Source: Sphingomonas sp. Root710 (GTDB taxonomy: Bacteria > Pseudomonadota > Alphaproteobacteria > Sphingomonadales > Sphingomonadaceae). Taken from it: 64,000 bases of DNA. Each line of letters opens with the position of its first letter. The stretch's first letter is position 1. Position numbers and translations under genes: made by a program. The stretch lies in assembly GCF_001429065.1 (NCBI RefSeq), contig NZ_LMIB01000017.1:165074-229073 (forward strand), read 5' to 3'. Positions 43,886 to 52,467 of this stretch are shown here, one piece after another. The notes under the pieces were generated by a model that was not told where the DNA came from, ran no database searches, and was given only the letters and a program-made list of their open reading frames with translations.

Positions 43886-45616
43886 ATGCGGATGTCGACG
43901 CCGACAATGAATTCGGCACAGGTGGAGCAGATTTCTTTCTCCGGTAATCCGGACGTGCTCTCGCTGCTCGCCGGCGTTCGCTGGGTCGCCACCGGCAATG
44001 CGGTATCGCTCACCTACAGCTTTCCCACGTCGGGGGCGGTCTGGGCCAATCCCTATTCCGATATCCGCGAGCCGAGCAGCTTTCAGGCATTCGGCCCTTC
44101 GGAGATTGCCGCGGCACGCACCGCACTTCAACTTTGGTCGCGCTACGCCAACATCAATTTCTCCGAGACCTCCGACACCTCATCCAATGTCGGCGATATA
44201 CGCTTCGGCTTCACGAACACGGATGGCGATGGATCCGTAGCCCATGCTTATTACCCCAGCCGCGCCCCGTCGTCCGGGGACGTCTGGTTGCAGCGAACCG
44301 CCATCACGGGTCCGTTCAACCCGGGCGACCCTGACTTCTTCGTGTTGCTGCACGAGATCGGCCACACGCTGGGGCTGAAACATCCGTTCGAAGCTTCACC
44401 GCTCGTCGGCCTGAATTCGTTGACGATCGACCCCGCGCTGGACTCGATCAGCTATACGGTGATGTCCTATAACGTGGCGCCGGGCATGCCGTCTTCGGAT
44501 TATGCCATCAGCTACCTTCCGACGACGCCGATGGATTATGACATCCGGGCACTTATCGGCCTCTATGGGCGCCGGTCGTTCAACGAAGGCGACACGCAAT
44601 ATGTGTTCAATGAGAGCCGGGATTATTTTCAGACGATCTACGACACCGGCGGCAACGACACGATCATCCTCAATTCGAGTGGCGAGTTCGGCATCGTCGA
44701 CCTTGCCGGCGGCGCATGGAGCTCGTTAGGCAATGCGCTCTACATTTTCGACGCGGCCGGGCGGCTGGTCGATACCGACATCTTCAACGTGATGATTTTC
44801 CGCGATTCGGTGATCGAGAACGCCATCACCGGCGCGGGTGACGACGATATCTATGGCAACGAGGTGGCTAATCGTCTGGAGGCGGGGGCCGGGCATGATG
44901 TCGTGATGGGCTATGAGGGCGGCGACACCATCCTTGGCGGCGACGGCAACGACCATCTTTACGGCCGCGCCCCCACCGGCGGCGATGACGGCGCGGACAG
45001 CATCTCGGGCGGCGACGGCAGCGACTATCTGCAGGGCAATGCCGGCAATGACAGTCTCGACGGCGGCGCGGGATCGGATCGCGTCAATGGCGGCAACAAT
45101 GACGACGATATGCTGGGCGGGACCGGCAACGACACGATGAACGGCAATATCGGCGCGGACAGGATCGACGGCGGCGAGGGCAATGATTCGCTGCGCGGCG
45201 GCCAGGGCGGCGATTCGATCAGCGGTGGCGCGGGCGACGACATCCTGTCCGGCGATCTGGGCGCGGACACGTTGAACGGCGGACTGGGGTCGGACGTCTT
45301 CACCTTCTCCGGCGCGGGCTCTCCCACGGCGACGCCAGACCGGACCGCCGATTTCACCGACGGGACCGACCATATCGCGCTCGGCTTCGCGCCCTTGGCG
45401 ATCCTGACCGGGGCGGCGCAGGCGAGCGCCAGCTTGGCGGCTGCCACGGCGCAGCAGCTGTTCGACGGCCACGCCGGGAATAGCGAGGTCGCCGCGCTGA
45501 TGGTGGGCGGCGATACCTATCTCTTCTATGCGGCCAATGGCGGAGCGACGGTGGATTCGGCGATCCTGCTCGCCGGTATCAATGCGCAGCTCTTCTCGGC
45601 CGCCGACTTCGTCTGA
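43886..45616 (+). CDS. Serralysin-type M10 metalloprotease with RTX repeats
   Basis: A 576-residue secreted protease without an N-terminal signal, as expected for type I secretion. The zinc site HEIGHTLGLKH is at 156-166 with the Met-turn Met193 (YTVMSYN). The C-terminal part holds about a dozen calcium-binding nonapeptides (GGDGNDHL, GGAGSDRV, GGEGNDSL, GGLGSDVF types) from about 318 to 470. A final beta domain (FTDGTDHIALGF...) and hydrophobic C-terminus form the secretion signal. No ABC/MFP secretion genes or inhibitor gene lie nearby, so export must use a system encoded elsewhere. Confidence 0.93.
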   Translation: MRMSTPTMNSAQVEQISFSGNPDVLSLLAGVRWVATGNAVSLTYSFPTSGAVWANPYSDIREPSSFQAFGPSEIAAARTALQLWSRYANINFSETSDTSSNVGDIRFGFTNTDGDGSVAHAYYPSRAPSSGDVWLQRTAITGPFNPGDPDFFVLLHEIGHTLGLKHPFEASPLVGLNSLTIDPALDSISYTVMSYNVAPGMPSSDYAISYLPTTPMDYDIRALIGLYGRRSFNEGDTQYVFNESRDYFQTIYDTGGNDTIILNSSGEFGIVDLAGGAWSSLGNALYIFDAAGRLVDTDIFNVMIFRDSVIENAITGAGDDDIYGNEVANRLEAGAGHDVVMGYEGGDTILGGDGNDHLYGRAPTGGDDGADSISGGDGSDYLQGNAGNDSLDGGAGSDRVNGGNNDDDMLGGTGNDTMNGNIGADRIDGGEGNDSLRGGQGGDSISGGAGDDILSGDLGADTLNGGLGSDVFTFSGAGSPTATPDRTADFTDGTDHIALGFAPLAILTGAAQASASLAAATAQQLFDGHAGNSEVAALMVGGDTYLFYAANGGATVDSAILLAGINAQLFSAADFV

Positions 45617-45619
45617 GAG

Positions 45620-45673
45620 CTAGAGCGATTTCCGAGTCGGCAGATGATTCCATCTGCCTAGAAATCGCTCTAG
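45620..45673. repeat. 54-bp palindromic hairpin/terminator overlapping a stop codon
   Basis: Outer arms CTAGAGCGATTTC (45620-45632) and its exact complement (45661-45673) enclose an inner hairpin GGCAGATG-ATTC-CATCTGCC. It lies 3 bp after the serralysin stop, and its right arm contains the TAG stop of the convergent DUF815 gene (45670-45672). It probably terminates both genes. Confidence 0.85.
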
Positions 45674-46494
45674 ACGCTCTTGCCCGCGCGGCCCGCCAGT
45701 TCGACGACATATTGCCAGGCGACGCGGCCCGAGCGGCTGCCGCGCTGGGTGGCCCAGGCGATCGCGTCGAGCGGTTCGAAGTCGAGCCCGAACTTGGCGG
45801 CATAGCCCGCGACCATCGCGACATAGCTGTCCTGGTCGCAGACGTGGAAGCCGAGCGACAGGCCGAAGCGGTCGGCCAGCGCCAGCTTGTCGTCGACCAC
45901 GTCGCGCGGGTTGATCGGGCTGTCCTGCTCGCGCAGGTCGCGCGAGACGATGTGGCGACGGTTGGCGGTGACGTGGAGCCGGGCGTTGACGGGGCGCGCC
46001 TCGGCCCCGCCTTCGAGCATCGAGCGCAGCAGCCGGGGCCCCTGCCCGCCCGCCATGTCGTCGAAGCCGAGATCGTCGAGGAACAGGATGAAGGCGCGTG
46101 GCAGATCGGCGATCAGCGCGAACAGGCGCGGCAGATCGGCGATCTTCTCACCCGCAATCTCGATCAGGGCGACGTCATGGCCCTCGTCGCGCAGATGGCC
46201 GACCGTCGCCTTGACCAGCGCCGACTTGCCCGCGCCCCGCGCGCCCCACAGCAGCACGTCATGCGCCGCCGCACCCGTCGCGAGTCGGCGGGCATTGTCG
46301 ACCATCGCGGCCTTCTGCGCGTCGATGCCTGTGAGCAGATCGAGCGGCAGCGGCGTGAAGGCGCGCGTCTCGGCCAGGCCATGGTCGCGCCAGACATAGG
46401 CGGCGTGCGCCGACGGATCGGCATGCGGCGCAGGCGGCGGCGCGAGCCGTTCGAGTGCGTCGGCGATGCGGGCGAGGATATCGGGATCGGTCAT
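45670..46494 (-). CDS. DUF815 family AAA+ ATP-binding protein
   Basis: A 274-residue ATPase of the DUF815 family. The Walker A GARGAGKSALVKA is near residue 85 and Walker B AFILFLDDLGFDD near 140. Downstream are RPVNARLHVTANRRHIV and AWATQRGSRSGRVAWQYVVE. The N-terminal LDLLTGIDAQKAAMVDNARR is typical. The role is unknown; members are found across proteobacteria as single-copy cytosolic ATPases. The start at 46494 (MTDPDILARI) is chosen because the upstream frame runs into palindrome F. The stop codon lies inside a hairpin repeat. Confidence 0.92.
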   Translation of the reverse strand: MTDPDILARIADALERLAPPPAPHADPSAHAAYVWRDHGLAETRAFTPLPLDLLTGIDAQKAAMVDNARRLATGAAAHDVLLWGARGAGKSALVKATVGHLRDEGHDVALIEIAGEKIADLPRLFALIADLPRAFILFLDDLGFDDMAGGQGPRLLRSMLEGGAEARPVNARLHVTANRRHIVSRDLREQDSPINPRDVVDDKLALADRFGLSLGFHVCDQDSYVAMVAGYAAKFGLDFEPLDAIAWATQRGSRSGRVAWQYVVELAGRAGKSV

Positions 46495-46521
46495 GGGGAG
46501 CCCCGATAATTCAACAATCCC

Positions 46522-46615
46522 CGTCATGCCAGCGCAGGCTGGCATCCATGGCTGTTTCACCTGCGATGGTCATCGGGGAGACGAGACATGGACCCCAGCC
46601 TTCGCTGGGGTGACG
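46522..46615. repeat. Twin-hairpin palindromic element F
   Basis: The left is CGTCA with stem TGCCAGC/GCTGGCA, then TCCA; the right has a different stem, ACCCCAGC/GCTGGGGT, and ends TGACG. The two halves therefore carry different but each self-complementary stems. Confidence 0.9.
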
Positions 46616-46659
46616 AGATTGGCTTGGATTACACCTCGCTCCGACTTGATCTCAGACAG

Positions 46660-47073
46660 CTAGGGCCGAACGAGAAGGTAGAATGCCCCGGATCCGCACC
46701 CACCCCTATTACCTTTGGGCTTACGAACCGGAACAGCACAACCACGCCCCTCTGGAGGGCTTTCCTTCTTCCCAAAAAACACCGGCCTGCTTTTCGAGTT
46801 CAGTATGATCGTCCGGAAGGTATTTTTAACAACAGCACAGTTGGCACCGACCTGATAATCCACATGAAGCATAGGCACAGGGTTCATCGTATCCGTGACC
46901 TGAAGATATTGGATCAGCGTTGAGCGATCGATCTCACGGCCGTTCCATAAGATTCGACTTTCTCGAGAAACGATTAGTCGATCGGCCGCCGGCTCGGTGC
47001 AAGCTATCGCCGGAAGGCTGGCCATCACAAGCACACAGCCTGCCAGCATATGGGCAATCGTCCGGATTATCAC
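46660..47073 (-). CDS. Exported ExbD-like small protein linked to prsR
   Basis: A 137-residue protein starting at GTG 47073, overlapping the prsR stop by 4 bp (GTGA). A signal peptide or anchor (AHMLAGCVLVMASLPAIA) is followed by a domain resembling the periplasmic part of ExbD/TolR: RILWNGREIDRSTLIQYLQV, MNPVPMLHVDYQVGANCAVV and FRTIIL. The C-terminal part is basic with two cysteines. No ExbB partner or membrane proton-channel helix is seen, so a motor function is unlikely. Base composition is less GC-rich than its neighbours. The family assignment is tentative. Confidence 0.6.
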   Translation of the reverse strand: MIIRTIAHMLAGCVLVMASLPAIACTEPAADRLIVSRESRILWNGREIDRSTLIQYLQVTDTMNPVPMLHVDYQVGANCAVVKNTFRTIILNSKSRPVFFGKKESPPEGRGCAVPVRKPKGNRGGCGSGAFYLLVRP

Positions 47074-48428
47074 ACCTCGATCCCGTACTGCTTCAGCAGA
47101 TCATACAGCGTCGGCCGGCTGATCCCGAGCATCTTCGCGGCGTTGGAGATATTCCCCTCGCTGCGCGCCAGTGCGCGGGTAATCGCGCTGCGGTCAGCGA
47201 CCTCCCGGACGGCCTTAAGGTTCAAAAAGCCGCCATCCTCGCGTTCGGGGACGAGATCGAGGTCCTCGGCGGTGACGAGCTTGCCGTCGGCCATGATCAC
47301 CGCGCGCTTCAGCTTGTTCTCCAGCTCGCGGACATTGCCGGGCCAGCTCCAGCCGTCGATCGCCGCCAGCGCGTCGGGGGCGAAACCCTTGACCGGCGAG
47401 TCCATGTCGCGCGCCAGCTTCTTGAGCAGCAGCTTGGCGATCAGCAGCGCGTCGCCCGGCCGTTCGGCGAGGGCGGGGATGCGGACGACGATCTCGGCAA
47501 GGCGATAATAAAGGTCCTCGCGGAAGCGGCTCTCGGCAATCATCGCGTCGAGATTCTGGTGGGTCGCGCAGACGATCCGCGTGTCGACCGGGATCGCCTT
47601 GCGGCTGCCGATCCGTTCGATCACCCGCTCCTGGAGGAAGCGCAGCAGCTTGACCTGGAGCGGAAACGGGATATCCCCCACCTCATCGAGGAAGAGGGTG
47701 CCGCCTTCGGCCAGTTCGATCTTGCCCTCGGTGGTCTTGATCGCGCCGGTGAATGCGCCCTTCTCGTAACCGAACAGTTCGGCCTCGAGCAGATTTTCCG
47801 GGATGGCGGCGCAGTTGATCGCGACGAAGGCCCCGCCGCTCCGCTTGCTCTTGTTGTGGAGCAGTCGCGCAAGCACCTCCTTGCCGGTGCCGCTCGCGCC
47901 GAGCAGCATCACCGAGACGTCGGTATTGGCCACCCGCTCGATCGTGCGGGCGACCTTGAGCATGCCCGGGTCGTTCGTGATCAGCCCGCCATCGGCCGCC
48001 GATCCGTCGCCCTGCGCCTGGAGCCGGGCATTTTCCCGTTCGAGATCGTGGAGCTGGAAAGCGCGCGCGACGATCAGGCCGAGTTCGTCGATGTCGACCG
48101 GCTTGTGGTAATAATCATAGGCCCCCGCGGCGATGGCGCGCAGCGCGCCTTCGCGCCGCCCCTGCCCCGAGGCGACGATGACCTTGGTGTCGGGCTTGAG
48201 CGCGAGGATCGCGTCGAGCGTCGCGAAGCCCTCGGTCGTGCCGTCGGGATCGGGCGGCAGGCCGAGATCGAGCGTGACCACGGCGGGTTCGTAATGGCGC
48301 AGCGCGTCGATCGCCGCCTGACGGTTGGTGGCCGAGACGACCTCATAATCCTCATAGGCCCAGCGCAGCTGCTTCTGCAGGCCCTCATCGTCCTCGACGA
48401 TCAGCAGGCGGGGTTTTGGTCCGCTCAT
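47070..48428 (-). CDS. prsR: PrsR-type sigma-54 dependent response regulator
   Basis: A 452-residue NtrC-like activator. The receiver has phosphoacceptor Asp54 (VVTLDLGLPPD), and the AAA+ domain has Walker A LLGASGTGKEVLA and the sigma-54 contact loop GAFTGA. A Fis-type HTH ends the protein (GNISNAAKMLGISRPTLYDL). The receiver opening PRLLIVEDDEGLQKQLRWAY matches PEP-CTERM-associated PrsR. It would activate exopolysaccharide genes from sigma-54 promoters on phosphorylation by PrsK. A palindromic element separates it from prsK. The start at 48428 is chosen over 48443. Confidence 0.93.
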   Translation of the reverse strand: MSGPKPRLLIVEDDEGLQKQLRWAYEDYEVVSATNRQAAIDALRHYEPAVVTLDLGLPPDPDGTTEGFATLDAILALKPDTKVIVASGQGRREGALRAIAAGAYDYYHKPVDIDELGLIVARAFQLHDLERENARLQAQGDGSAADGGLITNDPGMLKVARTIERVANTDVSVMLLGASGTGKEVLARLLHNKSKRSGGAFVAINCAAIPENLLEAELFGYEKGAFTGAIKTTEGKIELAEGGTLFLDEVGDIPFPLQVKLLRFLQERVIERIGSRKAIPVDTRIVCATHQNLDAMIAESRFREDLYYRLAEIVVRIPALAERPGDALLIAKLLLKKLARDMDSPVKGFAPDALAAIDGWSWPGNVRELENKLKRAVIMADGKLVTAEDLDLVPEREDGGFLNLKAVREVADRSAITRALARSEGNISNAAKMLGISRPTLYDLLKQYGIEV

Positions 48429-48453
48429 ATGCGACTCCCCCAAATCCTCTTGC

Positions 48454-48546
48454 CGTCATTCCCGCGCAGGCGGGAATCCATATTCGCTGACGTTCGAGCC
48501 TCTTGCGTTTCGGAGGTTATGGATCCCCGCATCCGCGGGGATGACG
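48454..48546. repeat. Twin-hairpin palindromic element G
   Basis: The left is CGTCA with stem TTCCCGCG/GCGGGAA, then TCCA, identical to element A. The right has stem TCCCCGC/GCGGGGA and ends TGACG. It lies between prsK and prsR. Confidence 0.9.
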
Positions 48547-48558
48547 ACGGAATAGGCG

Positions 48559-50718
48559 TCACGCCGCACCCGCCGTCGGCAGCCCGCCGCCGAAGATCGC
48601 CGCCATCGGCAGGATGATGGTGAAGCGGCTGCCCTCGCCCTCGCGGCTCTGCACCTCGATCCGGCCGCCCATCCCGGCGATGATCGAGCGCGCCTCATAG
48701 GCGCCAATGCCGAAGCCGCCGTCCTTGGTCGACGAGAAGGGATGGAACAGCCGCGACCGGATGAACTCGGCCGACATGCCGCAGCCCTGGTCGGCGACCT
48801 CGACCACCGCCTCCAGCCCGCGGCGGCCGATCGTCAGTTCGACCGGTGCGCCTTCGGGGCTGGCGTCGATCGCGTTCTGGACGAGATGGCCCAGCGCCTG
48901 TTCGAAGCGATCGGGATCGACCACCGCCATCACCTCGTCGCGCGCATTGATCAGCACGGGATGCTCGTTGGTGCGGGCACGCAGCATCTCCTCCGCCAGC
49001 GCGCGGAGCGAATGCGGTTCGGGCTCGTCGGGCTTCGAGCGGTGATGCTGCGACAGCCGCGCGAGCAGATCGTTCATCTTGCCGACCGAATTCCGCAGCG
49101 TGTCGATCATGTCGGCGCGGAACTCCGGCTTGTCGGCATGGCGCTCGGCATTGCGGGCGAGGAGGCTGAGCTGGCTCACGAGATTCTTGATGTCGTGCAT
49201 GATGAAGGCGAAGCGCCGGTTGAATTCATCGAAACGGCGGGCATCCGAAAGCGCCTCCTGTCCTCGCGCCTCGGCTAGATAGCTTGCCACCTGCCGTCCC
49301 GCCACCCTGAGCAGGTCCTGATCCTCCTCGTCGAGCAGGCGCGGTTCGAGCGGCCGTTCGAGCAGCACCGCGCCGACCAGCCTGTCGAAATGGATCAGCG
49401 GCACCAGCGCCCAGGCGCGTTCCTCCGCTATCATCCATTCGGGGATCAGCGGGAGCGCCGCAGGCTCCTCGCCCTGGCGCAGCCGTTCGATCTCGATCAC
49501 GTCGCCATGCGCCTGGAGATGATCCGCCAGCGCTGCCGAGCCGGCGGCCTGCGGCGCTTCAAGCATCGGCCAGTTCCATCGCGCCGACGCCTCCAGCCCG
49601 CCATCGGGGCCGCGCTGCATCAGCAGGCCGCCGGGGCAATCGAAGATGTCGCCTACTGCCTTCACGGTCCGCTCGGCCAGCGGCAGCGCGGCGTCGCCCG
49701 GCTGGCCGACAGTCTCGGTGAAGCGCCGCCACTCGACGCGATAATCATAGCGGTGCTGGAAGAAATTGCGCGCGACCGCCTTCTTGAAGCGCTGGCGGTA
49801 GCGGCTCGACGGGAAGAAGGACAGGGTGAAGGCGACGAAAACCGCCGCCAGGGTGAACTGGGGCAGGCGATCCTGCATGGCGGCGACGGCCAGCAGGCGG
49901 GCCACCAGCACCATCAGCGCGAGATAGGCGCCGCACAGCACCAGCGTGAGCGTCTGGAAGCCCGCGCCCCGCGAGGCGCGCATGCGATCGAGCGTGGCCA
50001 GCCGGCTGACCGTCACCATCATCGGCGCGAGCAGCACCATCATCAGGCCGCGCAGCGCGAACAGGCCGAGCGGCCAGCCATTGACCAGATAGGCGACGGT
50101 CGCGAGGTTGAGATCGAACCCCCACATCAGCGCCAGCCCCAGCATCGGCGAACCGAGCCCCCAGCGCGCCTCCGGCGGCGCGGCGGTGTAGAGATTGTGG
50201 AGCAGGCACAGCCCACCGATCGCGATCGCGATGCGCAGCGACTGGCCCGCGAGGAACAGTGTCTCCTGGATCCGCGGGCTGCCGGTGAAGGCGAGCGGCA
50301 GGGTCTTGATCACGACCGCGCCGATGATCAGCATGCCGAGCAGAACATAGATGCCGATGATCATCGGACGGCGCGGTCCCGCCGTCGCGGTCGGCGGCTG
50401 GAGCGCAAACAGGAAACCGAGCCATGCGGCGTCGGCGAGACTCTTGGCAACGCTCGACGCTATGCCGCCCGCCCCGAAGAGCGCCACCAGCGCGCACCAC
50501 AAGGCAGTTAACGCGCAGGCGAGAGTCAGCGCGAGGCGGCGCGACCCGCCGTTGCGCACGGTCATCTGCCAGCCGACCAGCGCGGCGAACATGAACGCCG
50601 CGAGCGCATGGCCCCACTGGACCGCGGCTAGGATGATCGGCTCGGGAACGAAGGTGTTCTGAAGCGGGGAAAGATCGGCCTGCTGGCCGAGCATCGCCGC
50701 TTCGAGACCCCGCGCCAT
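48559..50718 (-). CDS. prsK: PrsK-type membrane histidine kinase
   Basis: A 719-residue kinase. The N-terminal half has about eight membrane helices, beginning IILAAVQWGHALAAFMFAAL. A GAF-like domain follows, then the unusual phospho-His box IMHDIKNLVSQLSLLARNAE (His508) and an ATPase domain with LVQNAIDASPEGAP, VADQGCGM and DGGFGIGAYEA. This layout is that of PrsK, partner of PrsR in exosortase/PEP-CTERM exopolysaccharide loci. The start codon at 50718 abuts a MITE; an alternative ATG is at 50694. The MITE end supplies an AGGA ribosome site. Confidence 0.92.
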   Translation of the reverse strand: MARGLEAAMLGQQADLSPLQNTFVPEPIILAAVQWGHALAAFMFAALVGWQMTVRNGGSRRLALTLACALTALWCALVALFGAGGIASSVAKSLADAAWLGFLFALQPPTATAGPRRPMIIGIYVLLGMLIIGAVVIKTLPLAFTGSPRIQETLFLAGQSLRIAIAIGGLCLLHNLYTAAPPEARWGLGSPMLGLALMWGFDLNLATVAYLVNGWPLGLFALRGLMMVLLAPMMVTVSRLATLDRMRASRGAGFQTLTLVLCGAYLALMVLVARLLAVAAMQDRLPQFTLAAVFVAFTLSFFPSSRYRQRFKKAVARNFFQHRYDYRVEWRRFTETVGQPGDAALPLAERTVKAVGDIFDCPGGLLMQRGPDGGLEASARWNWPMLEAPQAAGSAALADHLQAHGDVIEIERLRQGEEPAALPLIPEWMIAEERAWALVPLIHFDRLVGAVLLERPLEPRLLDEEDQDLLRVAGRQVASYLAEARGQEALSDARRFDEFNRRFAFIMHDIKNLVSQLSLLARNAERHADKPEFRADMIDTLRNSVGKMNDLLARLSQHHRSKPDEPEPHSLRALAEEMLRARTNEHPVLINARDEVMAVVDPDRFEQALGHLVQNAIDASPEGAPVELTIGRRGLEAVVEVADQGCGMSAEFIRSRLFHPFSSTKDGGFGIGAYEARSIIAGMGGRIEVQSREGEGSRFTIILPMAAIFGGGLPTAGAA

Positions 50719-50720
50719 TA

Positions 50721-50985
50721 GGGTCTGTCCTGATAGTTCGAGATGGCCGGGATTGCCCTGAGAAGGGCGCCGGCAAGGAGGACTGCGCAGCCGGGGCTGG
50801 CTGCCCCCGGCAAGAAGTTCGACGCCGCCGGCGCCCTTCTCAGGGCAACCCTTCGGGCGGCCGTAGATTGGCGCCAGGAGGGCGTCGATCGTCGGTTATG
50901 ATGAACCTCCATCGCTCCCTCCTCTCTCCTACCCTGGCGCCAATCTACGACCGTCACGGCCATCTCCAACTATCAGGACAGACCC
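50721..50985. mobile_element. 265-bp MITE with 30-bp terminal inverted repeats
   Basis: The terminal repeats begin GGGTCTGTCCTGATAGTT and end in the exact complement of that, extending with one base difference to GAGATGGCCG. TTA flanks both sides (50718-50720 and 50986-50988), giving a 3-bp target duplication like IS5-family (IS1031-type) elements. No ORF is present. Internally there are a perfect 22-bp inverted repeat (50753-50774 with 50827-50848) and a 16-bp one (50863-50878 with 50933-50948). It is non-autonomous and would need a transposase encoded elsewhere. Confidence 0.88.
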
Positions 50986-52374
50986 TTACCTAGCCCCTTC
51001 CGCCCAGATCAGTACGCGCAATGTCTGGAGGATGATCAGCAGGTCGAGAAAGGGGCTGTAATTCTTGGTGTAGTAAAGATCATATTCGAGCTTGTGGCGG
51101 GCATCGTCGAGGCTCGCGCCATAGGGATAGTTGATCTGCGCCCAGCCGGTGATGCCCGGCTTCACCATGTGCCGCTCGGCATAGAAGGGGATCTGCTTTT
51201 CGAGCTCCGCGACGAATTCGGGCCGCTCGGGCCGGGGGCCGACGAAGCTCATGTCGCCCTTCAGCACCGTCCACATCTGCGGCAGTTCGTCGACCCGGAT
51301 CAGGCGGATGATGCGGCCGATGCGGGTGACGCGCGGATCGCCCTTCTGCGCCCAGATCGCGGCGCCCCCCGCCTCGGCGTCCTGGCGCATCGAGCGCAGC
51401 TTCAATATCTCGAAGGTTTCGCCATAGCGGCCGACGCGGACCTGACGGTAAAAGGCCGGGCCGGCACTGTCGAGCTTCACGATCAGCGCGGCGACGAGGA
51501 TGATCGGCGAGGCGATCAGCAGCAGCAGCGCGCTGACGATGAGATCGAAGCCGCGCTTCAGGATCATCGACAGCTGGCGGCCCGAGGAGAAGCCGTCCGA
51601 GAAGATCAGCCAGGAGGGCCGCACCGTATCGAGATCGATCCGTCCGGTCTCGCGCTCCAGAAAGTCCGATATGTCGGTGACGTGGACGCCGGTGGTCTTG
51701 AGCCGCAGCAGCGCATCGACCGGCACGGTGTTGCGCCGTTCGTCGAGCGCGAGAACGACCTCGTTCGCCTCGGTCGCATCGACCAGATCGGCGAGGCTTC
51801 CGACATCGGTGCGGCAGATCGCGGTTTCGACCTGCGCTGGGGCGTCCTTCATGTCGACGCATCCGGCGATCAGGAATCCCGCGCCGATCCGCCGCTCCAG
51901 ATCGACGACGCGCTTTGCCCGCCGCCCCGCGCCGAGCAGCAGGATGCGGCGCTTGAACATGTCGCCGCTGACGAAGCCGCCGAGCAGCACGCGCACCACC
52001 ATCAGCAGCACGACCGACATCGCCATTGAATAGAGCGAGTTGGATCGCCACAGGGTGATGCCCGGCGCGATGAAATAGAGCAGCGAGATGAGGATCACGC
52101 CCAGCGAGATGGCGACCAGCAGCCGCGCAGCCGCGAAGCGGAAGGCCTGCATCGATTCGGCGCTGTAGACGCCGACCCCGATCATCGCCGCTTGGATCGC
52201 CAACGCAAAGGTCAGCAGCTGCGGGATCCGATCCCAGAGCGACCCCGGGTCGATGCCGATCTGGCGCAGGCGGAACACCCATCCCGCCTCCGCCGCCAGC
52301 AGCAGCACGGCGAAATCCGCCACGCACAGCACCAGCACCGGATAGGCGATATAATGTTTGAACAACCTGATCAT
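50986..52374 (-). CDS. Exopolysaccharide sugar transferase (EpsB_2 / WcaJ-type phosphoglycosyltransferase)
   Basis: A 462-residue polyprenyl-phosphate hexose-1-phosphate transferase that starts repeat-unit assembly. The N-terminus MIRLFKHYIAYPVLVLCVAD and three or four further helices form the membrane part. A CoA-binding-like central domain (RRILLLGAGRRAKRVVDLER) follows. The catalytic domain begins KRGFDLIVSALLLLIASPII, with KLRSMRQDAE, RVDELPQMW, SFVGPRPERPEF and GITGWAQINYPYGAS. This form is called PEP-CTERM-associated EpsB. The TAA stop coincides with the MITE target duplication. Confidence 0.94.
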   Translation of the reverse strand: MIRLFKHYIAYPVLVLCVADFAVLLLAAEAGWVFRLRQIGIDPGSLWDRIPQLLTFALAIQAAMIGVGVYSAESMQAFRFAAARLLVAISLGVILISLLYFIAPGITLWRSNSLYSMAMSVVLLMVVRVLLGGFVSGDMFKRRILLLGAGRRAKRVVDLERRIGAGFLIAGCVDMKDAPAQVETAICRTDVGSLADLVDATEANEVVLALDERRNTVPVDALLRLKTTGVHVTDISDFLERETGRIDLDTVRPSWLIFSDGFSSGRQLSMILKRGFDLIVSALLLLIASPIILVAALIVKLDSAGPAFYRQVRVGRYGETFEILKLRSMRQDAEAGGAAIWAQKGDPRVTRIGRIIRLIRVDELPQMWTVLKGDMSFVGPRPERPEFVAELEKQIPFYAERHMVKPGITGWAQINYPYGASLDDARHKLEYDLYYTKNYSPFLDLLIILQTLRVLIWAEGAR

Positions 52375-52467
52375 GACGGACGCCACATCACGGTTTCATA
52401 CCCCCACACATGAAACCCCCTTGCCGCCCATCGGTTAGGTTCCGATAACGACCCCTCCTTCTGGACC

